A DNA stretch of 64,000 nt from Cupriavidus gilardii (GTDB lineage: Bacteria; Pseudomonadota; Gammaproteobacteria; Burkholderiales; Burkholderiaceae), in the NCBI RefSeq assembly GCF_013314895.1, contig NZ_JABTYE010000001.1:62001-126000 (forward strand), written 5' to 3'. The position numbers and the translations under genes were made by a program. The notes under the pieces are model-generated. The model was not told the origin of the DNA, searched no databases, and saw nothing but the letters and a program-made list of their open reading frames with translations. This document shows positions 46,102 to 54,901 of the stretch, piece by piece. Each line of letters starts with the position of its first letter. The first letter of the stretch is position 1.

Positions 46102-47418
46102 TCAGGAATATGCACGGATCATGCCCGCGGCGACCGTGTGATTGGTGGCCTCGTCGATCAGCACGAACGCGCCGGTAGCCGGGTTGTCGCTGTAGACGTC
46201 GCAGACCACCGGCTTCTGCAGCGTGATCTGCACCGAGCCGATATCGTTCAGGCGGATGTCGTGGCGCCCAGTCTCGTGCGACAGCGTATGCACGTCGAGC
46301 ACGCGGTCCACCGCCGACACGCGCGCGAACACGCTGGCGGTGGTGTGCTTGAGCACGTATTTGCGCGCGGTGTTCAGCGCCGCATCGTCGAACCAGCACA
46401 GATCGGCCTGCAGCTTCTTCGCCGGCAGCGCCTGATGGCTTTCCGCGGCCGCTGCAGCGACGAACATGTCACCGCGCGATACATCGACGTCTTCGGCCAG
46501 CCGGATCGTAATGGTCTCGCCCGCGCTGGCCTCTTCGGCCGCGCCGTTAGGCGTCAGCACCTCGGCGACCACCGCCTCGCGGTTGGCCGGCAGCACGCGC
46601 ACGGCCTGGCCGACGCGGACCGTGCCGGCCTCGACGCGGCCGGCATAGCCGCGGAAATCGTCGGACTGCGCACCGTCCTGGCGGATCACCAGCTGCACCG
46701 GGAAGCGCAGCGCGGCCTCGCCCTGCGGCGCGACTTCCTCGACCGGCAGCGCCTCGAGCAGCGGCAGCAGCGGCTCGCCCTGATACCAGGGCATCGCCTC
46801 GCTGGCGTGCACGATGTTGTCGCCGCGCAGCGCGGACACCGGCACATAGCGCACGTCCTTCAGCCCCAGCTGGCTGGCCAGCTCGGCATAGGCGGCGCGG
46901 ATCTCGTTGAAGCGCTGCTCGCTGTAGTCGACCAGGTCCATCTTGTTGACCGCGACGATCACGTGCTGCAGTTCGAGCAGCTTGACGATCGCGGTATGGC
47001 GCTTGGTCTGCGCCAGCAGCTGCGCGCGGCCATCGGCCACGGTCACGCGGGTGGCGTCGATCAGCACGATCGCGGCGTGCGCGGTCGAGGCGCCGGTGAC
47101 CATATTGCGGGTGTACTGCTCATGGCCAGGCGTATCGGCGATGATGAACTTGCGGCGCGCGGTCGAAAAATAGCGGTAGGCCACGTCGATCGTGATGCCC
47201 TGCTCGCGCTCGGCCTCGAGGCCGTCGGTCAACAGCGAGAAGTCGATGTCCTCGCCGGCGGTGCGCTTGTTCTTGGCATTGGCCAGCGCGGTCAGCTGAT
47301 CCGACAGCACGGCCTTGCTGTCGTACAGCAGGCGGCCGATCAGCGTGCTTTTGCCGTCGTCGACCGAACCGGCGGTGATGAAACGCAGAAGGCCCTGGTG
47401 GGCGGCTTGGGTGGTCAT
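46102..47418 (-). CDS. cysN: Sulfate adenylyltransferase subunit 1 (GTPase)
   Basis: GTPase subunit, 438 residues, which drives APS formation by CysD. G1 G-S-V-D-D-G-K-S-T-L, G3 A-D-T-P-G-H-E-Q-Y and G4 N-K-M-D are present, followed by two EF-Tu-like beta-barrels. Start M-T-T-Q-A-A-H-Q-G-L-L-R-F-I-T-A-G. There is no fused CysC (APS kinase) domain, which fits direct APS reduction by the downstream-type CysH here. 91 bp after cysD. Confidence 0.95.
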   Translation of the reverse strand: MTTQAAHQGLLRFITAGSVDDGKSTLIGRLLYDSKAVLSDQLTALANAKNKRTAGEDIDFSLLTDGLEAEREQGITIDVAYRYFSTARRKFIIADTPGHEQYTRNMVTGASTAHAAIVLIDATRVTVADGRAQLLAQTKRHTAIVKLLELQHVIVAVNKMDLVDYSEQRFNEIRAAYAELASQLGLKDVRYVPVSALRGDNIVHASEAMPWYQGEPLLPLLEALPVEEVAPQGEAALRFPVQLVIRQDGAQSDDFRGYAGRVEAGTVRVGQAVRVLPANREAVVAEVLTPNGAAEEASAGETITIRLAEDVDVSRGDMFVAAAAAESHQALPAKKLQADLCWFDDAALNTARKYVLKHTTASVFARVSAVDRVLDVHTLSHETGRHDIRLNDIGSVQITLQKPVVCDVYSDNPATGAFVLIDEATNHTVAAGMIRAYS

Positions 47419-47509
47419 GATGCAAATCCTGTCTCGGGGCGTCGCGGGTTGCGTCGATGGCGCGCGAAGGTGAGCGTGGTGCGCGTGAAGCTGCGCGTAT
47501 CGCCGCACC

Positions 47510-48487
47510 TCAGAAGTAGCCTTCCTTCTTGCGACGCTCCATCGATGCTTCGCTGGTCTGGTCGTCCATGCGCGTGGCGCCGCGCTCGGTGATCTCGGTG
47601 ACGGCGGTCTCGGCGATGATCTCGACCGGCGTCGCCGCGGTGCTGGCCACCGGGCAGGTGCAGCTGATATCGCCAACGGTGCGGAAGCGCACCGACAGCA
47701 CCTCGCTGACGTCGCCGTCCTGCTTCGGCGTCAGCGGCGTCACCGGCACCAGCAGGCCGTTGCGGCGGACCACCTCGCGCTGGTGCGCGTAGTAGATCGG
47801 CGGCAGCGCCAGGTTCTCGCGCGCGATGTACTGCCACACGTCGAGCTCGGTCCAGTTCGAGATCGGGAACACGCGCATCTGCTCGCCCGGCGCCATGCGG
47901 GCGTTGTACAGGCTCCACAGCTCGGGCCGCTGCGCCTTCGGATCCCATTGGCCGAACTCGTCGCGGAAGGAGAAGATGCGCTCCTTGGCGCGCGCCTTCT
48001 CCTCGTCGCGGCGGGCGCCGCCCATCAGCGCGTCGAACTGGTGCTGCTCGATCGTTTCCAGCAGCGTGACGGCCTGGGCCGCGTTGCGCGAATCGGTTTC
48101 CTTGCGCAGGCGCACGGTGCCGCGCTTGATCGAGTCTTCGACGTGGCCGATCACCAGCCGCGCACCGATCTCGGCGACGCGCTGGTCGCGGAAGGCGATC
48201 ACCTCGGGGTAGTTATGGCCCGTGTCGATATGCACCAGCGGGAACGGCAGCTCGATCTTGCGGTTGCCGAGCCGGAACGCCTTCAGCGCCAGATGCAGCA
48301 TCACGATCGAGTCCTTGCCGCCGGAGAACAGCAGCGCCGGATTGCGGCACTCGGCAGCGACCTCGCGGATGATGTAGATCGACTCGGCCTCGAGCCGGTC
48401 CAGGTGGTCGTTCTGTACCTCGATCAGGTGCGCGATGTCGGGGTTGCCGTCGCGCGTGGTCGCGGCGCCGGCCTGGAGTTCGTTCAT
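47510..48487 (-). CDS. cysD: Sulfate adenylyltransferase subunit 2
   Basis: ATP-PPi-loop enzyme, 325 residues, making adenosine 5'-phosphosulfate from ATP and sulfate together with CysN. PP-motif L-F-S-G-G-K-D-S-I-V; H-I-D-T-G-H-N-Y-P-E; MGGARRDEEKARAKER; and the C-terminal R-K-K-E-G-Y-F, the standard CysD ending. An in-frame ATG nine bases upstream (M-G-I) is the alternative start. Lies 17 bp after cysH. Confidence 0.96.
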   Translation of the reverse strand: MNELQAGAATTRDGNPDIAHLIEVQNDHLDRLEAESIYIIREVAAECRNPALLFSGGKDSIVMLHLALKAFRLGNRKIELPFPLVHIDTGHNYPEVIAFRDQRVAEIGARLVIGHVEDSIKRGTVRLRKETDSRNAAQAVTLLETIEQHQFDALMGGARRDEEKARAKERIFSFRDEFGQWDPKAQRPELWSLYNARMAPGEQMRVFPISNWTELDVWQYIARENLALPPIYYAHQREVVRRNGLLVPVTPLTPKQDGDVSEVLSVRFRTVGDISCTCPVASTAATPVEIIAETAVTEITERGATRMDDQTSEASMERRKKEGYF

Positions 48488-48504
48488 GATGCCCATCTGT
48501 GGCC

Positions 48505-49350
48505 TCAATGCTTGATGTTCTGTTCGTGCAGACCGCACTCTTTGGAGTCGCGGCTTTCCCACCACCAGCGCCCGGCGCGTACATCCTCGCCGGCGCGCAC
48601 GGCGCGCGTACACGGTTCGCAGCCGATGCTGGGATATCCCTTGGCATGCAGCGCGTTGATCGGCACCGCATGGCGCTTCAGATAGGCCCACACCTCGGCC
48701 TCGGTCCAGTCCGCGAGCGGATTGAACTTCGGAATGCCGCGCGCCTCGTCCATCTCCTCGAACGGCAGGTCCGCACGCGTGACGGCCTGCTCGCGGCGCT
48801 GGCCGGTCAGCCACGCATCCGCATGCGACAGCGCACGGTTCAGCGGCTCGACCTTGCGGATGCCGCAGCATTCCTTGCGCAGCTCGACGCTGTCGTAGAA
48901 AGCGTTCAGGCCGTGCTTGCGCACATAGTTCTCGACCGCTTCGGCGTCGGGCGTGAAGCGTTCGATCTCGTAACCGTAGTGCGCCTTGACCTCGTCCAGC
49001 ATCGCCAGCGTCTCGGCGTGCAGGCGGCCGGTGGCCAGCGTAAACACGCGGATGCCGGCGCGCAGCGCGGCCGAGCCGCGCAGGATCGCGTCGGTGATCA
49101 CCATGTCCTCTGCGGCCAGGCTCGACGCAAAGCGGGCGCGGTAGAAGCGGCCCGCGATCGCTTCGAGCCGCTCGGCCAGCGCGGCTTCCTTGGCCTCGAG
49201 CCCAGCGACGGTGCCGGTGTATTCCGGTGCGGTCCACAGCGACGGGCGCAGCGGCGATGCGGCCGGGCTCTCCGAAGCGGTCCCGGAAGCGATCTCGGGC
49301 GCAATCTCCGAAGCGGTCGCCGGCAGTTCGACGATCGGAATCACGCTCAT
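48505..49350 (-). CDS. cysH: Assimilatory adenylylsulfate (APS) reductase
   Basis: Thioredoxin-dependent reductase, 281 residues, making sulfite. The cysteine pairs C161-C162 (K-E-C-C-G-I-R-K) and C244-x2-C247 (G-C-E-P-C-T-R) bind a [4Fe-4S] cluster, which marks an APS reductase rather than an E. coli-type PAPS reductase; C272 in K-E-C-G-L-H is the catalytic cysteine. Residues 11-32 are a low-complexity S/A/E/P repeat outside the fold. Start overlaps the DUF934 gene stop. Confidence 0.94.
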   Translation of the reverse strand: MSVIPIVELPATASEIAPEIASGTASESPAASPLRPSLWTAPEYTGTVAGLEAKEAALAERLEAIAGRFYRARFASSLAAEDMVITDAILRGSAALRAGIRVFTLATGRLHAETLAMLDEVKAHYGYEIERFTPDAEAVENYVRKHGLNAFYDSVELRKECCGIRKVEPLNRALSHADAWLTGQRREQAVTRADLPFEEMDEARGIPKFNPLADWTEAEVWAYLKRHAVPINALHAKGYPSIGCEPCTRAVRAGEDVRAGRWWWESRDSKECGLHEQNIKH

Positions 49351-49925
49351 GCCGATTCCCGTTGTTCGGCGCGCGCCCGGCGGAACAGCGGCAGCGGCTC
49401 GTCCACCGAGGCCTGATAGGTCACGGTGAATTCGCTGAAGCCCTTCAGGGCGTCCTCGATGTTCTTGTCGGCGCGCACGGCGAAGGCGTCAAAGCCGCAG
49501 CGCTTCATGAAGTTCAGCTGGTCGCGCAGCACGTCGCCGATCGCGCGCAGCTGGCCCTTCCAGCCATAGCGGGTGCGCAGCAGATACGCGGTGGAAAAGC
49601 CGCGGCCGTCGCGGAACACCGGGAAGTCGACTGCGAGCAGCGACACGCGCTGCAGTTCGCCGGCGACATCGCCCGGCTCGTCGTCCGGTGCCAGCCAGAT
49701 GCCGGTCTTTGCCGCGTCGCGGCCGGCCAGCAGGCCGTCCTTGTGCGCCAGCCAGACCGGCAGCGGGAACAGCACCGCGTCCTGGCTCGAGGCCGCCGCG
49801 GCGATCTGTTCGTCGGTCGGGGCCTGGCCCTCGGCGCCGCGCAGCACGGTCCACGCGTCGTCGACGATCGCCGGCACGGCAGCCTGGCCGCCGTCGGCGC
49901 GTTGCAGTTGGATGATCTTTGCCAT
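49347..49925 (-). CDS. DUF934 protein of the sulfate-assimilation cluster
   Basis: 192 residues. The family marker region F-P-V-F-R-D-G-R-G-F-S-T-A-Y-L-L-R-T-R-Y-G-W and L-R-A-I-G-D-V-L-R-D-Q-L is clear. DUF934 genes almost always lie between cysI and cysH in proteobacteria and are thought to assist sulfite reductase or its electron supply; the exact role is unproven. Starts 41 bp after cysI and overlaps cysH by four bases. Confidence 0.9.
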   Translation of the reverse strand: MAKIIQLQRADGGQAAVPAIVDDAWTVLRGAEGQAPTDEQIAAAASSQDAVLFPLPVWLAHKDGLLAGRDAAKTGIWLAPDDEPGDVAGELQRVSLLAVDFPVFRDGRGFSTAYLLRTRYGWKGQLRAIGDVLRDQLNFMKRCGFDAFAVRADKNIEDALKGFSEFTVTYQASVDEPLPLFRRARAEQRESA

Positions 49926-49966
49926 ATTCGTTCTCGATGCGTTTGCGTTCGTCGATGCCGTCGGGC

Positions 49967-51646
49967 TCAAGCTTCGGCGCGTTCGCGCTGCTTGTTCGCG
50001 TAGACGCGCTCCTTGAACGGCGCGACGCCGATGCGGGCGAAGGTGTCGATGAAGCGTTCGTCCTCGATGCGGTGCTCGACGAAGGTCTCGATGATGCGGC
50101 TGACCACGTCCGGCATTTCGTCTGCCTTGAACGAGGGGCCGATCACCTTGCCCAGCGCGGTCTGGTTGCCCTGCGCGCCGCCGAGCGTGACCTGGTACCA
50201 CTCCTCGCCGTCCTTGTCGACGCCGAGCACGCCGATATTGCCGACGTGGTGGTGGCCGCAGGCGTTGATGCAGCCCGAGATGTTCAGCGAGACCTCGCCG
50301 AGGTCGTGCACGAAGTCCAGATCCTCGAAGCGCTGCTGGATGGCCTGCGCGATCGGAATCGACTTGGCATTGGCCAGCGAGCAGAAATCGCCGCCGGGGC
50401 ACGCGATGATGTCGGTCAGCAGACCGATGTTCGGGGTGGCCAGCCCATTGGCCTTGGCCAGCTGCCACAGCTCGTACAGGTCGCGCTTGCGCACGTCCGG
50501 CAGCACCAGGTTCTGCTCGTGCGCGACGCGCAGTTCGCCGTAGCCGTAGCGGTCGGCCCAGTCGGCCACCAGTTCCATCTGCTCGGCGGTCACGTCGCCC
50601 GGGGGCGCAGCCACGCCGGGCTTGGTCGACAGCGTCACCGCGGCATAGCCCGGCACCTTGTGGCCGTGCACATTGCGGCGGACCCATCGGGCGAAAGCCT
50701 TGTCTTCCAGCAGATGCTTCTCGAAGCTCGTGTCGGTGTCGGGCAACTTGTCGTAGGCCGGCGGCGTGAAATGCCGTGCCACGCGGTCGAATTCCGCCTG
50801 CGTCAGCGTGCCGGGGCCGTCCTTGCTGTGCTGCCATTCGGCCTCGACTTCCTCGGCGAACTTCTCCACGCCCAGCGACTTGACCAGGATCTTGATGCGC
50901 GCCTTGTACTTGTTGTCGCGGCGGCCGTAGCGGTTGTAGACGCGGATCGCCGACTCGATGTAGGTCAGCATGTGCTGCCACGGCAGATCGTGCTTGATGA
51001 TGGCGCCGAGGATCGGCGTGCGGCCCAGGCCGCCGCCGGCCAGAATGTTCAGGCGCAGCTCGCCGTCCGCATTGCGGTAGGCGTAGACGCCGATGTCGTG
51101 CATCTGCACCACGGCGCGGTCGTCCTTCGACGCCGAGATCGCGATCTTGAACTTGCGCGGCAGGAAGGCGAATTCCGGCTGGAACGTGCTCCACTGGCGC
51201 AGCAGCTCGGCCAGGGGGCGCGGGTCCACCGCCTCGTCCGGCGCGACGCCGGCGAAGTGGTCGGTGGTGATGTTGCGCACGCAGTTGCCCGAGGTCTGGA
51301 TTGCGTGCATCTCGACCGAGGCCAGGTCGGCCAGCGCATCCGGCACGCGCTCGAGCTCCATCCAGTTGTACTGGATGTTCTGGCGCGTCGAGAAGTGGCC
51401 GTAGCCGCGGTCGTAGTGGCGCGCCAGATGCGCCAGCATGCGCAGCTGCTTCGACGCCAGCAGGCCATAGGGAATCGCCACGCGCAGCATGTAGGCGTGG
51501 CGCTGCATGTAGAGGCCGTTCTGCAGGCGCAGCGGCAGGAATTCTTCTTCGGTCAGCTCGCCCGACAGGCGGCGACGCACCTGGTCACGGAACTGCGCGA
51601 CGCGCTCGGCAACGATGCGCTGGTCGTATTCATCGTACTGATACAT
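49967..51646 (-). CDS. cysI: Sulfite reductase, siroheme/[4Fe-4S] hemoprotein
   Basis: Six-electron reductase of sulfite to sulfide, 559 residues. The four cysteines that bridge siroheme and [4Fe-4S] are C416 and C422 (C-P-G-G-D-F-C) and C459 and C463 (S-G-C-I-N-A-C-G-H-H-H). Two nitrite/sulfite reductase ferredoxin-like halves surround them (G-H-F-S-T-R-Q-N-I-Q at about 84). No CysJ flavoprotein is encoded nearby, so electrons probably come from ferredoxin or another donor. 72 bp after the TauE gene. Confidence 0.95.
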   Translation of the reverse strand: MYQYDEYDQRIVAERVAQFRDQVRRRLSGELTEEEFLPLRLQNGLYMQRHAYMLRVAIPYGLLASKQLRMLAHLARHYDRGYGHFSTRQNIQYNWMELERVPDALADLASVEMHAIQTSGNCVRNITTDHFAGVAPDEAVDPRPLAELLRQWSTFQPEFAFLPRKFKIAISASKDDRAVVQMHDIGVYAYRNADGELRLNILAGGGLGRTPILGAIIKHDLPWQHMLTYIESAIRVYNRYGRRDNKYKARIKILVKSLGVEKFAEEVEAEWQHSKDGPGTLTQAEFDRVARHFTPPAYDKLPDTDTSFEKHLLEDKAFARWVRRNVHGHKVPGYAAVTLSTKPGVAAPPGDVTAEQMELVADWADRYGYGELRVAHEQNLVLPDVRKRDLYELWQLAKANGLATPNIGLLTDIIACPGGDFCSLANAKSIPIAQAIQQRFEDLDFVHDLGEVSLNISGCINACGHHHVGNIGVLGVDKDGEEWYQVTLGGAQGNQTALGKVIGPSFKADEMPDVVSRIIETFVEHRIEDERFIDTFARIGVAPFKERVYANKQRERAEA

Positions 51647-51718
51647 GGTGTGGGTCCGTTCAGTATGCGTTCGTGTTCGTGTTCGTTCGTAGGGACGCGC
51701 GGGGCAATGGCACCGGCG

Positions 51719-52492
51719 CTAGGAAACCAGCTTGATCGCCACCAGCGTCAGCGTGGTGGCCAGCGCGCCGCGTACCAGCCGTTCGGGCAGCGCCCGCGAC
51801 AGCTGCGCGCCGATCCAGATGCCGGGGATCGAGCCCACCAGCAGCGCCAGCAGCAGGTTCCAGTCGACCGTGCCGAGCCACACGTGGCCGAGCCCGGCCA
51901 GCGCGGTCAACGGCACTGCGTAGGCGATATCGGTGCCGGCCACCTCGGCCGGCTTCATGCGCGGATACAGCAGCAGGATCAGCGTCGCGCCGACCGCGCC
52001 GGCGCCGATCGACGACACCGTGACCAGCACGCCGATCACCACGCCGACGATCACGGTGGCCACCGCCTGGGCGCGGCCTTCCAGTTGAAAACGGGGATTG
52101 CGGGCGAGCCATGCGAGCAGCTGGCGGCGGAACAGCAGCGACAGCACGGTCAGGATCACCGAGATGCCGATCGACAGACGGATCGCGTGCAGCCAGCCGG
52201 CATCGAGCTCGCCGGCGCTCTTGAGCACCAGGATGGCCGCCAGCGCGGCCGGCAGGCTGCCGATGCACAGGCGCCGGACGACGTGCCACTGAATATGGCC
52301 GTGGGCGCGGTGCGCCAGCGTGCCGAAACCCTTGGTGATGGCCGCGAAGGCCAGGTCGGTGCCGACCGCGGTGGCCGGCGAGAAGCCGAACAGCAGGGTC
52401 AGCAGCGGCGTCATCAGCGAGCCCCCTCCCACGCCGGTCAACCCGACGAGGACGCCTACCAACAGACCGGAAACGGTAAAGGCCAGGGACAT
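51719..52492 (-). CDS. TauE/SafE family membrane transporter (sulfite/sulfate type)
   Basis: 257 residues, about eight membrane segments. Repeated motif pattern of the family: G-L-T-G-V-G-G-G-S-L-M-T-P (N-half) and S-S-I-G-A-G-A-V-G-A-T (C-half), with G-T-D-L-A-F-A and G-T-D-I-A-Y-A after each. First gene of the minus-strand sulfur operon, divergent from cysB. Members move sulfite, sulfate or organosulfonates, in or out; here sulfate uptake or sulfite efflux is inferred from the operon. Confidence 0.88.
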   Translation of the reverse strand: MSLAFTVSGLLVGVLVGLTGVGGGSLMTPLLTLLFGFSPATAVGTDLAFAAITKGFGTLAHRAHGHIQWHVVRRLCIGSLPAALAAILVLKSAGELDAGWLHAIRLSIGISVILTVLSLLFRRQLLAWLARNPRFQLEGRAQAVATVIVGVVIGVLVTVSSIGAGAVGATLILLLYPRMKPAEVAGTDIAYAVPLTALAGLGHVWLGTVDWNLLLALLVGSIPGIWIGAQLSRALPERLVRGALATTLTLVAIKLVS

Positions 52493-52645
52493 GGGGGCGC
52501 ACCGAAGTGGGTCCCCGCCGGGCCGCGCCGGCTTGTAACGCCGGGCGCACGGGGACTAGCCGTTTAACAAAGTTCGCAAATCGTAATAAACTCGCCTCAT
52601 ATCTCAAACTAATAAGAAGTTGTTTGTTTATACGGACGACGATAT
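52493..52645. promoter_or_regulatory. Divergent control region of cysB and the cys operon
   Basis: 153 bp; its cysB-side half (52561-52640) is sharply AT-rich against the GC-rich surroundings, with ATATCTCAAACTAATAAG (52600-52617) and TTGTTTGTTTATA (52620-52632). CysB-type LysR regulators bind such AT-rich regions to activate the sulfur genes and repress their own gene. Exact promoter elements are not assignable by eye. Confidence 0.65.
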
Positions 52646-53587
52646 ATGAACCTGCACCAATTTCGCTTCGTGCGTGAGGCCGTCCGCCAGAATTTCAATC
52701 TGACTGAAGCCGCTAAAGCACTTTACACGTCACAACCCGGGGTCTCCAAGGCGATCATCGAGCTCGAAGAGGAGCTGGGGGTCGATATCTTCACCCGGCA
52801 CGGCAAGCGGATCCGCAGCCTGACCGAGCCGGGCCGCCGCATCCTGACCTCGGTCGAAAAGATCCTGCAGGAAGTCGAGAGCCTGAAGCGGGTCGGCAAG
52901 GACTACGCGGCCCAGGACCAGGGCAATTTCACGATTGCCACAACGCACACCCAGGCGCGCTACGCGCTGCCCCGGGTCATCGGCGAGTTCACCAAGCGTT
53001 ACCCGAAAGTGCGGCTGTCCATTCAGCAGGGCAACCCGGCGCAGATCGCCGACATGGTGCTGCACGACCAGGCCGACCTGGCCATCGCCACCGAAGGGAT
53101 CTCGGGCGACAAGAATCTGGTGTCACTGCCCGGCTATCAATGGCAGCACACCATCGTGACTCCGCCCGACCACCCGCTGCTGGACAAACCCCATCTCGCC
53201 TTGGAAGACCTCGCCGGTTACCCGATCATCACTTATGACCCCCACTTCGCCGGGCGGTCCAAGATCGACAAGGCGTTCGAACTGCGCCAACTGCAGCCAG
53301 ACATCGTGCTGGAGGCCATCGACGCCGACGTGATCAAGACCTATGTGGAGATCGGACTGGGCATCGGCATCGTCGCCGGGGTCGCCTTCGACCCCGAACG
53401 TGACCGCAATCTGCGCGGCATTCCGGCCGGCCACCTGTTCGGCACCAATGTGACGCATCTGGCCGTCAAGCAGGGCGCCTATCTGCGCAGCTTCGTCTAT
53501 ACCTTCATCGAACTGTTCTCGCCGACCCTGAACCGCAAGCTGGTCGAACAGGCGATGTCGGGCGACCACGAGGCCTACGAACTGTGA
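52646..53587 (+). CDS. cysB: CysB-family LysR-type transcriptional regulator
   Basis: 313 residues. The N-terminal winged helix (M-N-L-H-Q-F-R-F-V-R-E-A, N-L-T-E-A-A-K-A-L-Y-T-S-Q-P-G-V-S-K-A-I) and effector domain (T-T-H-T-Q-A-R-Y-A-L-P, Q-G-N-P-A-Q-I-A, I-T-Y-D-P-H-F-A-G-R) match CysB rather than Cbl only by context; both belong to the family. Predicted to sense O-acetylserine/N-acetylserine or sulfur intermediates and activate the divergent operon. Stop overlaps the GTG start of the next gene. Confidence 0.92.
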   Translation: MNLHQFRFVREAVRQNFNLTEAAKALYTSQPGVSKAIIELEEELGVDIFTRHGKRIRSLTEPGRRILTSVEKILQEVESLKRVGKDYAAQDQGNFTIATTHTQARYALPRVIGEFTKRYPKVRLSIQQGNPAQIADMVLHDQADLAIATEGISGDKNLVSLPGYQWQHTIVTPPDHPLLDKPHLALEDLAGYPIITYDPHFAGRSKIDKAFELRQLQPDIVLEAIDADVIKTYVEIGLGIGIVAGVAFDPERDRNLRGIPAGHLFGTNVTHLAVKQGAYLRSFVYTFIELFSPTLNRKLVEQAMSGDHEAYEL

Positions 53588-54801
53588 GCGCACACCAACC
53601 TGAACAGCGGCCTGGCAATGAGGCCGCGGCCGAACCCACCATCGAGTGGACCGAGGAAGGCCGCACGCAGCGTGCCCGCTGGCGCTCCGAGGCCGGCATG
53701 CCGCCGCCACGGCGCGTGGTGATCGCCGACGACCGCACCGACGCCGATACCGCCTACCGGCTCGCCTGCGAAGGCACCGCCCTGCTGTGGCGCGGCGACT
53801 TCCAGAATGCGCGCCAGCTGCTGCAGGCGATGGCCCGCCGGGTGGATCGCAAGCCGCGCCGCGCCCAGCGCCAAGCCAAGGTCAAACCCGCACCCGCCAC
53901 ACCCGCCGAGGCCTTCCATCTGCATCGCCAGGCCCAGGCCCAGCGCGCCCGCACGCTGGCCATGCTGCTGCTGCCGTTCGAGGCCGACCACAGCGTGCCG
54001 CTGCGCCGTGCGCCCGATGTACGGGAGGCCTGCACCGAGGCATACGGCGACGCCGCCGAACCTTATGTCGCCTCGATGCGCGAACTGCTGGGCCTGATCG
54101 GCGCGCACGAATGGCGCAAGAAAGGTGTGCCGGTGCCAGCGCTGGGCGACCGCATCCATCCCTGGTACGGCGTGTTCTCGCCAGTGCGCGGCGAGTATGT
54201 CGACCTTGTCGGACAGGCGCCGCTGCCGAAGGCGCTGGCGCGCGAATCGCTGGCCTTCGATATCGGCACCGGCACCGGCGTGCTGGCCGCGATGCTGGCG
54301 CGACGCGGCGTCAAGCGCGTCGTTGCCACTGACCAGGATCCGCGCGCGCTGGCCTGCGCCGCCGACAATATCGCCCGGCTGGCGCTCTCCCAACAGGTGG
54401 AGATCGTGCAGGCCGACCTGTTCCCGGACGGCCGCGCCCCGCTAGTGGTCTGCAATCCGCCGTGGGTACCGGCGCGGGCGAACGCGCCGATCGAACATGC
54501 GATCTACGATCCCGACAGCCGCATGTTGCGGGGCTTTCTGGCCGGGCTCGCCGCGCATCTGACCGACGACGGCGAAGGCTGGCTGATCCTGTCGGACCTC
54601 GCCGAGCATCTCGGCCTGCGTCCGCGCGAGACGCTGCTGGGCATGATCGACGACGCCGGCCTGCAGGTGCTGGGCCGCATCGACATCAAGCCGCGACATC
54701 CGCGCGCCGCCGATGCCGACGATCCGCTGCACGCGGCCCGCGCCGCGGAGACCACGTCGCTGTGGCGGCTCGCGCCCAAGGCCGCCGCCCAGGCAGGCTG
54801 A
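53584..54801 (+). CDS. Class I SAM-dependent methyltransferase, PrmC/HemK-like
   Basis: 405 residues, starting at GTG overlapping the cysB stop. The C-terminal half is a Rossmann methyltransferase: motif I F-D-I-G-T-G-T-G-V-L-A and motif IV V-C-N-P-P-W-V-P. The N-P-P-W tetrad is typical of enzymes that methylate glutamine or adenine amide/amino groups. The N-terminal half (1-200) is Arg/Ala-rich with R-T-L-A-M-L-L-L-P-F-E-A and no recognised fold. Substrate unknown; linkage to cysB is translational coupling. Confidence 0.82.
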   Translation: MSAHQPEQRPGNEAAAEPTIEWTEEGRTQRARWRSEAGMPPPRRVVIADDRTDADTAYRLACEGTALLWRGDFQNARQLLQAMARRVDRKPRRAQRQAKVKPAPATPAEAFHLHRQAQAQRARTLAMLLLPFEADHSVPLRRAPDVREACTEAYGDAAEPYVASMRELLGLIGAHEWRKKGVPVPALGDRIHPWYGVFSPVRGEYVDLVGQAPLPKALARESLAFDIGTGTGVLAAMLARRGVKRVVATDQDPRALACAADNIARLALSQQVEIVQADLFPDGRAPLVVCNPPWVPARANAPIEHAIYDPDSRMLRGFLAGLAAHLTDDGEGWLILSDLAEHLGLRPRETLLGMIDDAGLQVLGRIDIKPRHPRAADADDPLHAARAAETTSLWRLAPKAAAQAG

Positions 54802-54819
54802 CGCCCGGCCCCCGACTCG

Positions 54820-54863
54820 ATGGAAGCCGGATGGAAGCCGGATAGAAGCCGGATGGAAGCGAT
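54820..54863 (+). repeat. 11-bp tandem repeat upstream of the ABC binding-protein gene
   Basis: Four units of ATGGAAGCCGG (54820-54830, 54831-54841, 54842-54852 with one change, 54853-54863 diverged), 38 bp before the ATG. The non-triplet unit lies outside coding sequence, between the methyltransferase stop and the ribosome-binding site GGAGGAG of the next gene. Confidence 0.85.
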
Positions 54864-54901
54864 ATCCATATAGAAGCCAACAAGCCGAAGGAGGAGACCC
54901 C

